A stretch of 64,000 nt of DNA, taken from assembly GCF_022965805.1 (NCBI RefSeq), contig NC_133105.1:25554978-25618977 (forward strand), given 5' to 3'. The notes under the pieces are model-generated. The model searched no databases, was not told the DNA's origin, and worked only from the letters and a program-made list of their open reading frames with translations. The stretch comes from Primulina eburnea (taxonomy: Eukaryota > Streptophyta > Magnoliopsida > Lamiales > Gesneriaceae). A program made the translations under genes and the position numbers. Positions 10,163 to 23,631 of this stretch are shown here, one piece after another (positions within the stretch are counted from its first letter, which is position 1; each line of letters starts with the position of its first letter).

Positions 10163-13100
10163 TTATGTCTTACGAAACAGTTCCGGGTAGCGATTCCTCA
10201 TATCCGCCTCGGTCTCTCAAGTTGCTTCATCCACTGGTTGATTCAGCCACCAGACTTTGACCAACTTGGTCACCTTGTTCCAAAGCTTCCGCTCTAGCCT
10301 GTCTAGGATTTGGACAGGTCTTTCCTCATACGACAGATCCGGAGCAAGCTGCAATGGTTCATAGCTCAAAACATGCGAAGGATTTGCATCGAAACATGGA
10401 ATACATTGTGTACACCGGCTAGATTCGACGGTAGGTCTAAACGATAAGCTAGTGTCCCGACACTGTCAAAAATCTCGAACGGTCCAATAAATCTCGGACT
10501 GAGCTTGCCTCTCTTCCCAAACCTCATAACACCCTTCATAGATGCTATCTTCACAAAGATGTGATCACCCACACAGCAAACTCAAGATCTCTCCTCCTCT
10601 TGTCAGCATAACTCTTTTGGCGACTCTGAGCGGTCTTCATCCTATCTCGGATCTTGACCATCACATCTGCAGTCTGCTGAACAATCTCTGGACCAAGTTC
10701 TGATCTTTCACCGACCTCATCCCAATGAATCGGCGATCTGCATTTCCTTCCATACAGTGCCTCATAGGGAGGCATACCTATAGATGATTGGAAACTGTTG
10801 TTGTAGGTAAACTTCACTAGAGGTAGTTTTGATTCCCAATTCTCATGGAAATCGATCACACAAGCTCGCAACAAATCTTTCAATATCTGAATCACTCTCT
10901 CAGACTGGCCATCTGTTTGAGGGTGAAATGCAGTACTGAATAGCAACTTCGTCCTCATGGCTGCGTGTAAACTCTTCCAGAAGGACGATTTAAACCTCAG
11001 GTCCCTGTCAGACACAATAGAAACTTGAATCTTGTGAAAACGGACTATCTTCCTAATATAGAGCTCTGCATACTGAGTGTTGGAGAAAGTCGTCTTCACT
11101 GGCAAGAAATGTTCTTACTTAGTAAGTCGATCCACTATAACTCAAATGGCATTGGATCCTCTGATTGACCTCGGCAGACCAATAACGAAGTCCATGGTGG
11201 TATTCTTCCATTTTCACTTAAGAATAGAGACTATCTTAAGCATTCTTGGTGGCCTCTGATGCTCTGCTTTCACCTGCTGAAAAGTGAAGCATTCAGATGC
11301 GAATCGGCGGATGTCCCCCTTCATGCCTGGCTGCCAATACAAAAGATTCAAATCCTTCTACATTATGGTACCTCCTGGATGGATGGAATATGGAGATGCA
11401 TGTGCCTCAGATAGAATATCTTCTCTGATCGAATCAACACTAGGCACCCACATTGTCCCTCTGTATTTCACAATACCATCAACCACTGTGTAGAGTACAC
11501 TGCCTTTGGCTTCATCCTTCAGTCTCCACTTCTGCAATTGCTCATCCAAAGGCTGACCTCTGCAGATTCGGTCTAACAAAGAAGACTGGACTGTCAGATT
11601 AGACAGCTTAGGAGCCCTGCTCTTAGGATAAACCTCTAAACCAAACCTCTTTTTTCTGACTTAAGAGATCTATGCACTGACAACTGTGCTACGACTGCAA
11701 CTTTTCTTCTCAAGGAATCTGCCACAACATTAGCTTTCCCCAAATGGTAGCTAATCTCACAATCGTAGTCTTTGTCTCATATTCAGCTCTTTCTGCGTGA
11801 AGAAATACTTGAGACTCTTGTGATCAGTGAATATTTAGCATTTCTCGTAGTATAAATAATGTCTCCATATTTTCAATGCAAAGACAACGGCAGCTAACTC
11901 AAGATCATGAGTCGGGTAGTTCTTCTCATGTACTTTAAACTGTCTGGAAGCATAAGATATAACCCGACCATGACCATGTTGTATCAAAACTGCGCCCAAC
12001 TCGAGCTTAGAAGTATCGGTGTACAACACGAAATTACCTTGCCCTGATAGCATGGCTAACATTGGCGCTGTGATAAGAGCTTGCTTCAAGGCATCGAAGC
12101 TCCTCTGACATTCATCACTCCAAACAAATTTTGCATGCTTCTTAGTCAATGAAGTGACTGGCACTGCAATCGAAGAAAATCCCAGAATAAATTTCCTGTA
12201 GTAGCCTGCTAAGCCTAGGAAACTATGGATTTTTGATACATTCTTCGGCTCAGCTCATTCCTTAACTGCTGCAACCTTAGCTGGATCTACCTCAATGCCA
12301 CTGCTAGATACTATATGACACAAAAATGCTACTTTCCCCAAACAGAATTCACACTTGCTGAATTTGACAAACAACTTGTGACTCCGCAAAACTTTCAAAA
12401 CTGTACTCAAATGCTGACTGTGCTCCCCATGGCTCTTCGAGTAGATAATAATGTCTTCAATGAACACTACGACGAACTGATCTAGGTAGGGCTGAAATTT
12501 TGATTCATCAAATCCATAAAAATTGCCAGAGCATTCGTCAGTCCAAACGGCATCACCAAGAACTCATAATGCCCATATCTGGTTCTGGAGGCTTTCTTAT
12601 GAAAATCTGCATCCTTGAAATCATGCGAGGGAAACTCCTCCATTTTTCTGGCTCAAAAAGAAATTGTTCAATGCCCAACGGTCTTACCAACACTAACCTT
12701 TTCTGAAAGTCAATCAAAACTCTGTTCTTCGTCAGCCAGTCCATTCCCAAGATAATATCAAATTCTGGCATCGGCAACACAATTAGATTGGTATACACTA
12801 GGTGGCCCTGCAGTTCAAGATCAATATTCCTGACCACACTAGTATCTGATAAATCTTCGCCTGATGGGACTGTCACTGAATGGTTAACGTCGAGTCCAAT
12901 AGACTTGATGTCCAGATGATTAGCGAACGTTTCGGAAATAAAGAGTGAGTGGCCCCGGAATCTATCAAGGCTTTCGTGGCTATTCTCTTTATGAAAATAT
13001 TTCCTAAAACACGTTAGCACAACATACAAAACTTATATCCCAAAATGCTAACCTTAACCTCAAGCATAGTTGAAAATCTATACACAAGTCACCGAGGTAC

Positions 13101-14231
13101 TATCTAGCACAGTAATAATCTCAAATAAAATTTCAAAACATGCATAACAAAATAATGTTGTGCTGAATTAAATAAGTTACAAGTCAACAGATTCGTGTAT
13201 GTGTTTGCCTCCTGAGCATGCATGGCGAACACCCTTCCCTGGGTCGATTGCCTCCACTGCGGGCAGTCCTTCAGCATATGGTCGCTGGCTCCACACTTGA
13301 AGCACTTTTCTGAGCCCCACAGACACTGACCCTCATGCCTACAACTGCACTTGGGACACACCGGGTCTCCTGGCCTCTGAGGAGTCTTCTGCTGAGGGAT
13401 AGGACTATTGCCTTTCAACAGTCCCTGAAATGGCCTCTTCCCCTACTGTCCTTAGAAAGGCCTCTTGAACCGGGGTCCCTGTTGTTGCTGCTGAGGTGCT
13501 TGATAAGGCCTCTTGCCATGCCTATCGTTCTCAATGTCTCTCTGGTCATGTTCTGCTGTCAAGGCTCTCGACACGGCAACTGCATAAGTAGTAGGGCCCG
13601 CAACTCTCATATCACGGCGTAAGATCTGTCGTAACCCATCAATAAAATGCATCAGCTTCTCCAGGACATCATTCGCAATCAGGGGCACAAAGTTACACAC
13701 CCTCTCAAACTTTCTGACAAATTCTGCTACGCTGCTATCTTCCTGTCGCAATGTCATGAACTCTCTAGTCAGACGGCATCGTACTTCCTCAGTAAAGTAT
13801 TTGGAGTAGAAGACTTCTTTGAAACCATCCCAAGTCAGCGTTTGCAAATTCACTCACACTGATGCACTTTCCCACCATAGTCTTGCGTCTCATGTCAGAA
13901 GGAATGTGGCACACCTGACCCTATCTGCATCATATAGCTCCATAAACGAAAACATCACCACGATGGACTTAATCCGTCCTTGAGCTATCATCGGGTCAAT
14001 AGTCTTAGAGAACTCCTTTGGATCCATTCTCCTAAATCTCTCATAAATAGGCTCTGGTCTGGGCCTCGCCCCTGTGTCTACTGCAGCATTGTTCCCCGCA
14101 AACTGTGCGAAGAACTTAGTCATTCCTACAAGCATCTGAGCCTGCATATCTAGCTAGGATGGACGAGAAGGGGTGACCCTCTCCACATCACAAGCCTCTT
14201 TGTCCTCCTCACTTGCTCCACGTGCCACCAT
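10163..14231 (-). pseudogene. Gypsy A gag-pol polyprotein relic
   Basis: Reads from the ATG at 14231 (MVARGASEEDKE). Gag follows (RMDPKEFS, then NLQTLTWDGFKEVFYSKYF) with an in-frame stop near 14155. A zinc-knuckle region reads CPKCSCRHEGQC then CFKCGASDHMLKDCP. Part of the protease is present (IILGMDWL). RT segments [18 protein letters not shown] and MFIEDIIIYSK follow. RNase H reads [14 protein letters not shown] and [20 protein letters not shown]. Integrase reads [11 protein letters not shown] and [15 protein letters not shown]. The relic ends in a GPF motif (FIGPFEIF) and a chromodomain remnant ending near 10163. Most pieces share one frame, but 12553-13029 and the part below 10572 are shifted. 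Protease runs directly into mid-RT, so the N-terminal RT motifs are deleted. The RT box is IED instead of IDD. A TGA replaces a chromodomain Trp. It cannot encode working enzymes. Confidence 0.92.
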
Positions 14232-14459
14232 ACATCTAGGAAGCATAATGTTCCAAAATTTACCCAACACGTAAACCCAACATGCATGAACATAATATCC
14301 ATATAGTACGTAAGTTTAACTTAAAACATGTATATGCTGAAATCTTGATTTGATACATACTACATGAAAGAATTTAAAGAAAAATTTAAAACTTACAGAC
14401 TTGAGGTGTGACTTCGTGAGCTTCTCGCAACTGGCAATAGACATAACCCTTAACAAGAA

Positions 14460-14475
14460 CACCGCTCTGATACCG
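14460..14475 (-). promoter_or_regulatory. Gypsy A primer-binding site (tRNA-iMet type)
   Basis: Minus strand CGGTATCAGAGCGGTG two bases inside the 5' LTR. It matches the plant initiator-Met PBS TGGTATCAGAGC except for the first base. Confidence 0.75.
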
Positions 14476-14477
14476 AC

Positions 14478-16260
14478 TGTGACGTACCATATTTTAAACT
14501 ATTTAAAATTTGCAGAAAAAAAAAGACAAATTTCTTAGATATGAAATAAACCTTCAAATTTCTAATAAGATAAACAACTCATCCAAAATATTTGCAATAA
14601 AAAGATAACAAATAAAGTTTGCTAAAAATACTTGTTCAAACGGCGTGAAGAAATCTCGTAAAAGTTATAGTATTAAAATCGTTGTGCATAAAATCGTAAA
14701 ACATTGGCGGTCCTCGGGTTTAGCCTCCTGCTCAGTCCAAGCCGGCTCACTGGTCCCCACCCCTCGTCTCTCATGCTCGTCCTCACCTGCATCGATGAAT
14801 TCTAGTGAGTCTAAAGACTCAACATATATAAACTGGAGATAACAAGTAATACGTAATAAAATCACATGCAACTTAAAAGTAGAGCGTACATACTTAAACT
14901 TGACATACATACATAAACATAGACATTCCATCATCGTAAAACTTTTCGTAAACATACTTGCATCATACATACTTGAACATGTATAAACTTCGTCATTTTT
15001 GCGTGAAGATAGGTTTCAAAGCAAGTGACTCATAACATAGTGCACCTGATCAGACTAAACCACAATATTGGGCTGGCAGGGAAAATACACTACGACATAC
15101 ATGAGATTTCCAGTCATGCTTTACCGGGTGGATTGATCACTGGTCATGCTTTATCGCTTTCCAATCCTGATCTAAACCTTGTCATGCTTTACCAGGGTGG
15201 AGAGGTCCTCGGCCACGTTCTCCGACTTCCAAACACATGCATAATTTGGTCACAAGACAATTAGCATACATCAAAAACATAAAAAAAATTCTTTGCACGT
15301 CAAACATACTTAAAAATGTCGAGGAGTTCGTGGGAATGCTCTGGTCATGCTGCCCTATCCACAACAGCAAAGATTCAGAAGATCCCAATGAAGCCTGCAA
15401 CCAAAACTTGAGAAAACGTGAAGAACATGCACAAATTTTCACAACTTGAGCGATGTCACGCTAAAAATCATATATCCTTCATTTCTTATCAGAAAATACA
15501 AATTTACTGTCAAATCAAAGATAATACGATGTACTACAATTCATATGTTGAAAGAATTTTCCAGAAAATTGACCAAAAAGTCGCAGCACGCGAATTGACA
15601 GCAAACAACTGTTTTGCGTTCTAAAAATCCTTGAGCATTCACACGAAAAAGGCTGTATCTCACTCGTTTGTTGTCCGAAAATTACAAATTTAGTGTCAAA
15701 TCGAAGATAACGCAACGTACTACGATTTTTATGTTGAAAATATTTTCAGAAAACCAATTGAAATTACACAATCCTTGAAATGACAGAAACAATGCTTTTT
15801 GAGATTTAAAAATTTGTTCGAAATCATTTCAAAATGTATTTGCTCAAACTGTGCACATAATAACCAAATTTTCACGCATAACATACATCCAGATATCTAC
15901 TATGACAAGATTGATGTGTTGAATAAAAGATTATACAAGCCTTTGATCTTTAAAGTTACCGAAACAACGATACCGAAGCGGAACGAGTGCGAGGGTTGAT
16001 CCGGAACGATTTGTGACTTTATTTCTTGCTACAATCTGAATGTAACGTTTTTGGGAAAATTCAAAGAGGGAGGGGTACTGGGGTAAAGCTTGGAACCTTA
16101 TAAATTCTTCAAAAGAAAATGAGTGAAAGCCAAAGAGTTTTTGGGTGTGTGTGATTTCTTCAAAAGAAAATGAGTGGAAGCCAAAGAGTTTCTTGGGTGT
16201 GTGTGTCGTGTAAGTGTGGTTAATTAAGGAATGAAAGTGCTTGAAGATGTTAATAAAAAT
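14478..16260 (-). repeat. Gypsy A 5' LTR, inner segment
   Basis: Starts TGTGACGTACC beside the PBS and aligns with 7904 onwards. It is cut at 16260 by gypsy B and resumes at 25156; the AAAAT duplicate lies at 16256-16260. The conserved stem-loop is at 14807-14820. Two tandem copies of the TTCTTCAAAAGAAAATGAG block lie near 16100-16190. Confidence 0.9.
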
Positions 16261-16802
16261 TGTGGGGACCCGGACGCTAATCAAATTCTTAATCATCATT
16301 GGGACTAATTAATCAATTATAAAACAGGGTCTAAAAATTTTTTCTTTTTAAAATGCGGAACGTAGTGAAATCAAACTAATATACATATCAGTATAAAATA
16401 CAATACAAGTCCTGTACTGCATGCATTCAAACTAAACTAAGGTTTAACAACTAATGTCAAGTGTTCAAACCCTATTATACATCATAATCAAAGTCCGTAG
16501 TCTCCACTCTAATCACGATCTCTCTCTTCATCTCCTGGACCCTGATCCTGCCCCACCTGTTGTCATGTACACATACAAACAAGACAACAGCCGGATAATT
16601 CCGGTGAGAATATAATCCCAGTATAAATCAACGAAACATGCAACCATATAACAAATATAAAGCATGTAACAGGTAACATCAATATGTATCAAAATCTGAA
16701 ACATAATCCATATCAGACTGTCGACAATACTCGTAGCTACACAATTCAGACTAGACTCAATCCTAGTCTAGGGATCCCGGTTTCCAGACATTGGCATTCC
16801 AT

Positions 16803-17054
16803 ATCAACCAACAGTAATAGAAAAGACTCCAGTTCTATTCACGTCGATATAGCATCGATCACCAGTAATAGAAGAAGCTCTGTTTCTATCCACATCGGTA
16901 TAGTATCGATCACCAGTAATAGAAGAAACTCCGATTTTATCCACATCGATATAACATCGATCAACAGTAATAGAAGAAGTTATAATTCTATCCACATCGA
17001 TACAGTACCGATCACCAGTAATAGAAAGAGCTATAATTCTATCCACATCGATAG
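16803..17054. repeat. 51-bp tandem repeat, 5 units, in gypsy B LTR
   Basis: The AGTAATAG anchor occurs at 16813, 16864, 16915, 16966 and 17017, an exact 51-bp period. Units read roughly ATCGATCACC-AGTAATAGAAG, then a variable part, then TATCCACATCGATA. Because 51 is 3 x 17, a frame without stops in one unit stays open through all five on both strands. The partner copy is 23632-23883. Confidence 0.95.
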
Positions 17055-17965
17055 CCAATTATCCGGGGACAGATTATGGCACTACCGCCAATACACTATC
17101 TCATGACATCGTGCAATGTGCCCGTGGCGATCCCATCACTAACAGGCACTTCTGTCATAAGATTGCTCTTCTAATACTTGCTATCTATAAATCAAGAGAA
17201 CAAGTACCTCAATCAAATTAATGCAAATATCAATGCAATAAAGTAAAGTATGTGATTTAGGGAAACTCAAGTCTAAACCGACTCAAATCGATCTCTCACT
17301 ACGAATGGACTTATACCTTTCTTTCGTCGGTTTTCGGCTCGGTCGAATTCCTGAATTCACAGTCTGTCTGGCAATGACAATATCAATAATCTCCTGTCAA
17401 TATACCTTCCAAATCCATAACAATCTGATCAATCTGGATTTAATTCAAAATCAACGGCATAACGGTACAATTCAATATCCCCGTCAATACAACATCACCA
17501 GATAATAGTTACAATCCATAACCCATATCCAATACATTCTATAATCAATCCATAATCCAAATCCGTCCCAAAATCAATCCATATACTCTGAAAAATCATA
17601 ACAATTCCATAATCAATCTGTTTCTTAATCTGACTTCGATTCTACGATGTCTAACATATCAAGAACATCATATATGAATCCTATTCAATTCTGACAATAG
17701 CATAATTTCAAACATGTCAAAACGTAGTAAAACTTACGTCAAGTTGTAGCCTACGTTGATAGGATTACAGTACTGAAGTCAGATTACAATTCGGACGGAC
17801 GGATTTCTCACAAAAGGCGTAAGGATTTTCAACACATATACAGAAACGTTTCTCGATTCTTTTCTTTCCTTTCTACTGAAGGAATAACGTATATATGTAT
17901 ATATATATATATATATCCTCGGTTGCATGATAGAGAAACGTGGCACATTTTCATGTATTTTGATC

Positions 17966-18145
17966 GGCGCTCGAGCGGCTAATCTTTACCGCTCGGGCGC
18001 GAAGCTTTCTGTCCGAAGGTTTAACTTATCCTTCATTGGCGCTCGGGCGGTCACAAACTACCGCCCGGGTGCCACATCTTCTGCCCGAAACCTGCTCCTG
18101 TTGAACATTGGCGCTCGGGCGGTTATTTTCTACCGCTCGGGCGCC
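17966..18145. promoter_or_regulatory. Three GC-rich inverted boxes in gypsy B U3
   Basis: Three units about 72 bp apart, each of the form GGCGCTCGGGCGGT, 8-10 nt, then ACCGCTCGGGCGC. The first unit has CTCGAGCGG and the second ACCGCCCGGGTGCC. Read on the element's strand they lie about 130-310 bp into the LTR, in the promoter-bearing U3. The surroundings are AT-rich. They could be factor-binding or methylation-target sites; the function is not known. Confidence 0.7.
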
Positions 18146-18276
18146 CATAGTTCTGTCTAAGAATTGTCCAATTCATATGTTTTGCCCAATCTGGTTCCGG
18201 AATGGTCCGGATATAATTATATCAATTCATAATCAAGAATCTCATATTAACATGAAATAAAATTTCGGACATTACA

Positions 18277-18292
18277 TTTCTCCCCCCCTAAG
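18277..18292 (-). promoter_or_regulatory. Gypsy B polypurine tract
   Basis: Minus strand CTTAGGGGGGGAGAAA abuts the 3' LTR start TGTAATGTCC. Confidence 0.85.
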
Positions 18293-18359
18293 ATATGATT
18301 TCGTCCTCGAAATCACAGGCAATCAATCATATCAATAAGGAGTGAAATAGAAATTTACA

Positions 18360-21300
18360 TCAGTGAAACAATGCTGGGAATTCCTGTCTCATATCTGATT
18401 CAGTCTCCCAAGTGGCTTCTTCAATGCCATGACGAGTCCATTGAACTTTCACAAGCGGAATCGTCTTTGTTCTGAGCTGTTTTTCTTTACGATCGATAAT
18501 CCGAATCGTGTTCTCGACATAACTCAATGTCTCGTCCAGCTCGGTCTCGTCTAGCTGAATCACGTGAGAATCATCAGGGAGGTATTTCCGCAGCATCGAT
18601 ACATGAAAAACATCATGTATTCCAAATAATGAAGGCGGCAATGCTAATCGATAGGCACGATCTCCTATCTTTTCAAAAATCTCATAAGGACCAACATATC
18701 GTGGAGACAATTTCCCTTTCTTCCCAAATCGGACCACACCCCTGAAAGGAGAAATCTTCAGGAACACTCGGTCTCCTGCCTCAAATACCAACGGTCGTCG
18801 CCGAAGGTTGGCATATTTGGCTTGTCTGTCCTGGGCTGCCTTCATTTTCTTCTGAATTAATTTCACTTTTTTTGTCATATCTCTGATCATATCAGGTCCA
18901 GTCTCAGGAACTTCAGAGATATCATCCAAAATATAACGGGGATCGACACTTCTTCCCGTACAACGCTTCAAAGGGTGCCATTTCAATGCTCGTTTGGTAG
19001 CTATTGTTGTACGAAAATTCACAGAGAGGCAATGCGTCTTGCCAATTAGTGCTAAAATCCAGCACTACAGCTCTTAGCATATCTTCCAATGTTTGAATCG
19101 TCCGTTCTGACTGTCCGTCGGTCTGTCGATGATATGCGGTACTTATATGTAACTTCGTACCGAGAGCTTGCTGTAAACTCTGCCAGAAGTGCGAAGTAAA
19201 CCGAGGATCACGGTCTGACACAATCGACTTCGACACTCCGTGCAGTCTAACCACTTCCTTGACATAAATATCGGCCATCTGATCATATCTATAAGTCATC
19301 TTGTATGGAATAAAACATGCTGATTTGGTCAATCGATCAATCACGATCCAAATCGCATCACAACCTCGGGAGGATCTTGGTAACTGCGTTACAAAATCCA
19401 TGGAAATGTGATCCCATTTCCATTCAGGAATGGACAAACTCTGTAGCAGTCCTCCAGGTTTCTTTCTTTCAGCCTTCACCTGTTGGCAATTCAGACATTT
19501 GGCTACAAATTCAATAACATCAGATTTCATTTGTTTCCACCAATATTGTGTCCACAAATCATTATACATTTTCCTGCCACCAGGATGAACGTTAAAACGA
19601 CTGTTGTGCGCTTCTGACAGTATTCGTTGTCTTAAATCCGAAACATTCGGCACAACAAGACGATTATTCACATACAAAATACCATTTTGAACTTGATATT
19701 CTGATCTATGTCCAGCTTTAACCATAACAAGCGACTTCTGTATATTATGATCACCTTTCTGAGCTGCTTTAATTCTCAAAACCAGCTCTGGTTCAGCTTG
19801 AATAGTATATAATCTCATAGGTCGTCGATCTGTCTCAAATACTAATCCAGACAAACAGCAGTCTTCAATCAAATTTGAAACACCCATAGTCGATAAGGAT
19901 AAAGAACATACCTTTCGACTTAGTGCATCAGCTGCTGCATTAAATTTTCCTGGGTAGTATTTTATTTCACAATCGAAATCTTTCAATAAATCCAGCCATC
20001 TTCGCTGTCTCATATTCAATTCGGATTGTGAAAACAAATATTTCAAGCTTTTATGATCAGAATAAATCTCAAACTTCTCACCGTAAAGGTAATGTCGCCA
20101 TATCTTTAAAGCAAAGACAATGGATGCCAATTCAAGATCATGTATTGGGTAACGAGATTCATGGGGTTTCAGCTGTCTTGAGGCATAAGCAATCACATGC
20201 CCTCGCTGCATCAAAACACAACCCAATCCGCGGTGAGACGCATCACAATAGACAACAAAATCACCAGTGCCTGAAGGAATCGTCAACACAGGAGCACTGG
20301 TTAATCTTTTCTTCAGTTCAAGAAAACTGGTCTCACATTCTTCAGACCAAACAAATGGAGCATTTTTCTGAGTCAACTGTGTAATCGCTTTGGCAATACT
20401 CAAAAAATCTTTAATGAATCGGCGATAATATCCTTCCAAACCCATAAAACTGCGTATCTCTGGTACAGATGTCGGTCTCGGCCAAGAAATCACGGCCTCA
20501 ACTTTACTGGGATCAACAGATATCCCATCTCCGGATATAATATGTCCCAGAAACACCACCTGTTTCAACCAGAACTCGCATTTCGACAGTTTAGCATATA
20601 ATTTCTCCGCCCTCAAAATTTGTAACACAGTTCTTAAATGTTCAGCATGCTCCATCACATTCTTTGAATAAATCAAAATATCATCGATGAAGATAATCAC
20701 GAAATCATCCAGATATTTCTGAAAGACTCGATTCATTAATCCCATGAATACCGCTGGTGCATTCGTTAACCCAAAAGGCATGACAATAAATTCATAGTGT
20801 CCATACCTGGTTCTAAATGATGTCTTTGAGATATCAGACTCCCTGACTCTCAATTGATGGTATCCAGATCTCAGATCGATCTTGGAATACACAGATTAAC
20901 CCTGCAACTGATCAAACAAATCATCAATACGAGGCAATGGATATTTATTCTTTACCGTTGCCTTGTTCAGTTGCCAGTAGTCGATACAAAGTCTCATCGA
21001 CCCATCCTTCTTCCTCACGAACAGTACTGGAGCACGCCAAGGAGATACACTCGGTCTGATATATCCCTTGGCCAATAAATCCTCCAATTGTTCTTTCAAC
21101 TCGATCGGTGCCATTCGGTATGGAGCTCTCGAAATCGGAGCTGTACCTGGCATCAATTCAATAGTAAAATCGATATCTCGCATCGGAGGCAATCCAGGAA
21201 TCTCATCTGGAAAGACATCAGAAAACTCACACACCACTGGCAAATCCGCCAATGATGGACTCGATTTCAGTAAATCAACTGAATAAACCAGGAATCCATC

Positions 21301-22848
21301 CGCTCCTTTCTGCAATAGTCGAGTCATATTCATAGCAGATATCAAAGGAATTCTAGCACGAGAACCCTTACCATAAAATTTCCACTCCTCAGCCATCTCA
21401 GGTCTGAATCGGAAAATCTTGTGGAAACAATCGACTGTAGCCCTGTACTTGGTTAACGTATCGATACCGATAATACAATCAAAATCAGATATCCCAAGCA
21501 CAATACAGTCCAACTCAATCGTATGCCCATCGTACTGCAGTATGCTAGATTTAATAGATTTCACTGACATCAACCCTGTCCCTAACGGAGAAGAGACAGA
21601 CACTACCGCAGACAATGACTCAATAGGTAACGCATGACTCAATGCAAACCTCTCAGAAATAAAAGTATGTGACGCACCAGTATCAATTAACACATATGCA
21701 GGATAACCAGAAATAAAACAGTTACCTGCCACGACATCATCAGGTGCATCATGTGCCTGCTCCTCAGTCAAAGAGAATAATCGGGCCTGCTGTCTAGGAG
21801 GCTGGCTCGCTGTCTGGCTCCCTCCTGGCCTCTGCTGTGACTAAGTAGACGGTGCTGGCTGAAAGGAATGAACGGCAGAAGATCGTCTCCCTGTCTGAGC
21901 CACTGATCCAGACGACTCAGCAGCCTGGGATCCCTGAGCACCTCGCTGTGGACACACTCGGGCAAAGTGTCCTTGCAGTTTACAAATGCGGCAGTTGCCG
22001 AACACTCCTCGGAACTGCTCAGTGGAATGCTTCCCTCTACAAGTGCTACAGTAGGCTCCTGTGTAACTCTGGCCCTGACCAGTCTGTCTAGAGCCACTCG
22101 AACTGGATGAGCTACTTCCAGCTTTCTCGAATTTCTTCTCCTTAGCTTTCAGGAAGTCTTTCTTCCCACTACCACTGACGCTCTCAAATCGGGGAGCTGG
22201 TAGAGGCAGCTGTGATCTCGGTGCTGAAGGCACAAACGAAACCTCTCTCTGTCTCATTAAACCGGCTTCGGCTCCCTTGGCTCGGTTCAATGCATCGGTA
22301 AAATTGTTTGGCCTCCCGGTATTCACCAAGGTAAAGATTTCAGGATTTAGGCCATTTATGAACTGATCCGCAACAGCCTCATCATGTTCAGCCACATGAG
22401 GAGCAAATCGGAGCAGAGTAGAGAACTTGGCCACGTATTCCTCGATATTTAGTTGGCCCTATCTCAAGTTGGCAAACTCGGCTCCCTTGTCCTTCCTATA
22501 TGAAACTGGAAAGAACCGTTGATAAAATTCAGTTCTAAACACATTCCAGGTAATGGCCGTACCTCGTTGTTCCAATGCCCGTTTCGTCGTGATCCACCAG
22601 TTTTTGGCAACGTCATGCAGTTGGTGTCCGATCAATTTCACCCTCTTCTCATCAGTATATTATAAAGACTCGAACATCATTTCAACATCGTCCAACCAAC
22701 TTTCACATTCCACGGAATTCTCCGTACCTTTCAAAGTCGGTGGATGGAAGGATTGAAACCTTTTCAACAATTTCTCCATGGGAGTAGGGGTCACATCCAT
22801 GGGAGGATTCGATGTACTCCCCTGTTCTGGTATCCTTCTCGGAGGCAT
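18360..22848 (-). pseudogene. Gypsy B gag-pol polyprotein, near-intact pseudogene
   Basis: Starts at the ATG at 22848 (MPPRRIPEQGSTSNP). Gag includes KRFQSFHPPTLKGTE and a zinc knuckle CRICKLQGHFARVC. Protease follows with [14 protein letters not shown] has [24 protein letters not shown] and [10 protein letters not shown]. RNase H has [16 protein letters not shown] and [15 protein letters not shown]. Integrase has a zinc finger ending [24 protein letters not shown] and [11 protein letters not shown]. The C-terminus has YVGPYEIF and a chromodomain (VKVQWTRHGIEEATWE). Four stops interrupt one continuous frame (near 22661, 22460, 21842 and 20895). At least two replace expected Gln codons, as C-to-T changes would. 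A frameshift lies near 18.95 kb after [10 protein letters not shown] has YWQLN where YRELN is usual. The layout fits the Tekay/Del group of chromoviruses. Confidence 0.95.
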
Positions 22849-23067
22849 ATCTGCTAATCAAAGAGGTTAGAAATCCCAACAATAACCCTGTTTCAATCCT
22901 ACTCGGATCATCTTACAACCGATCCATTTCAAATAATACACAATACCATATCAAACTCAGATATTCAGGCAAATATGTATTAAAACAGGAATTCATGCTA
23001 GCAATCAAAAGCAGGAAAGAAAACACATTCTACCCCGCTCACTAGCTCCTATCTCAGTCTAAAGGAT

Positions 23068-23084
23068 CTATCGCTCTGATACCA
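23068..23084 (-). promoter_or_regulatory. Gypsy B primer-binding site (tRNA-iMet)
   Basis: Minus strand TGGTATCAGAGCGATAG, five bases inside the 5' LTR. A perfect 12-base match to the initiator-Met PBS core. Confidence 0.9.
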
Positions 23085-23631
23085 CCTGTTGTGGGGACCC
23101 GGACGCTAATCAAGTTCTTAATCATCATTGGGACTAATTAATCAATTATAAAACAGGGTCTAAAATTTTTTTCTTTTTAAAATGTGGAACGTAGTGAAAT
23201 CAAACTAATATACATATCAGTATAAAATAAAATACAAGTCTTGTACTGTATGCATTCAAACTAAACTAAGGTTTAACAACTAATGTCAAGTGTTCAAACC
23301 CTATTATACATCATAATCAAAGTCCGTAGTCTCCACTCTAATCACGATCTCTCTCTTCATCTCCTGGACCCTGATCCTGCCCCACCTGTTGTCATGTACA
23401 CATACAAACAAGACAACAGCCGGATAATTCCGGTGAGAATATAATCCCAGTATAAATCAACGAAACATGCAATCATATAACAAATATAAAGCATGTAACA
23501 TGTAACAACAATATGTATCAAAATCTCAAACATAATCCATATCAGACTGTCGACAATACTCGTAGCTACACAATTCAGACTAGACTCAATCCTAGTCTAG
23601 GGATCCCGGTTTCCAGACATTGGCATTCCAT

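Larger units (their letters stand above)
16261..18276 (-). repeat. Gypsy B 3' LTR
   Basis: 2016 bp, in plus orientation TGTGGGGACCC...GGACATTACA. It carries a 51-bp tandem repeat (16803-17054), a TA run near 17890-17917 and GC-rich inverted boxes (17966-18145). Long open frames on both strands over the 51-bp repeat are repeat artefacts. Confidence 0.95.

Noticed and set aside
16803..17054. Regularly spaced repeats resembling a CRISPR array
   Set aside because: Units are contiguous variants of one 51-bp sequence without unique spacers, inside a plant LTR.
16684..17106. 140-codon repetitive frame (and antisense 84-codon frame) over the gypsy B LTR, repeated at 23513-23935
   Set aside because: It exists only because the 51-bp unit is a multiple of three. 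It lies inside an LTR and has no start context, domain or independent conservation.
17890..17917. TA run as a promoter or origin
   Set aside because: Simple dinucleotide repeat of different length in the two LTRs; no supporting context.
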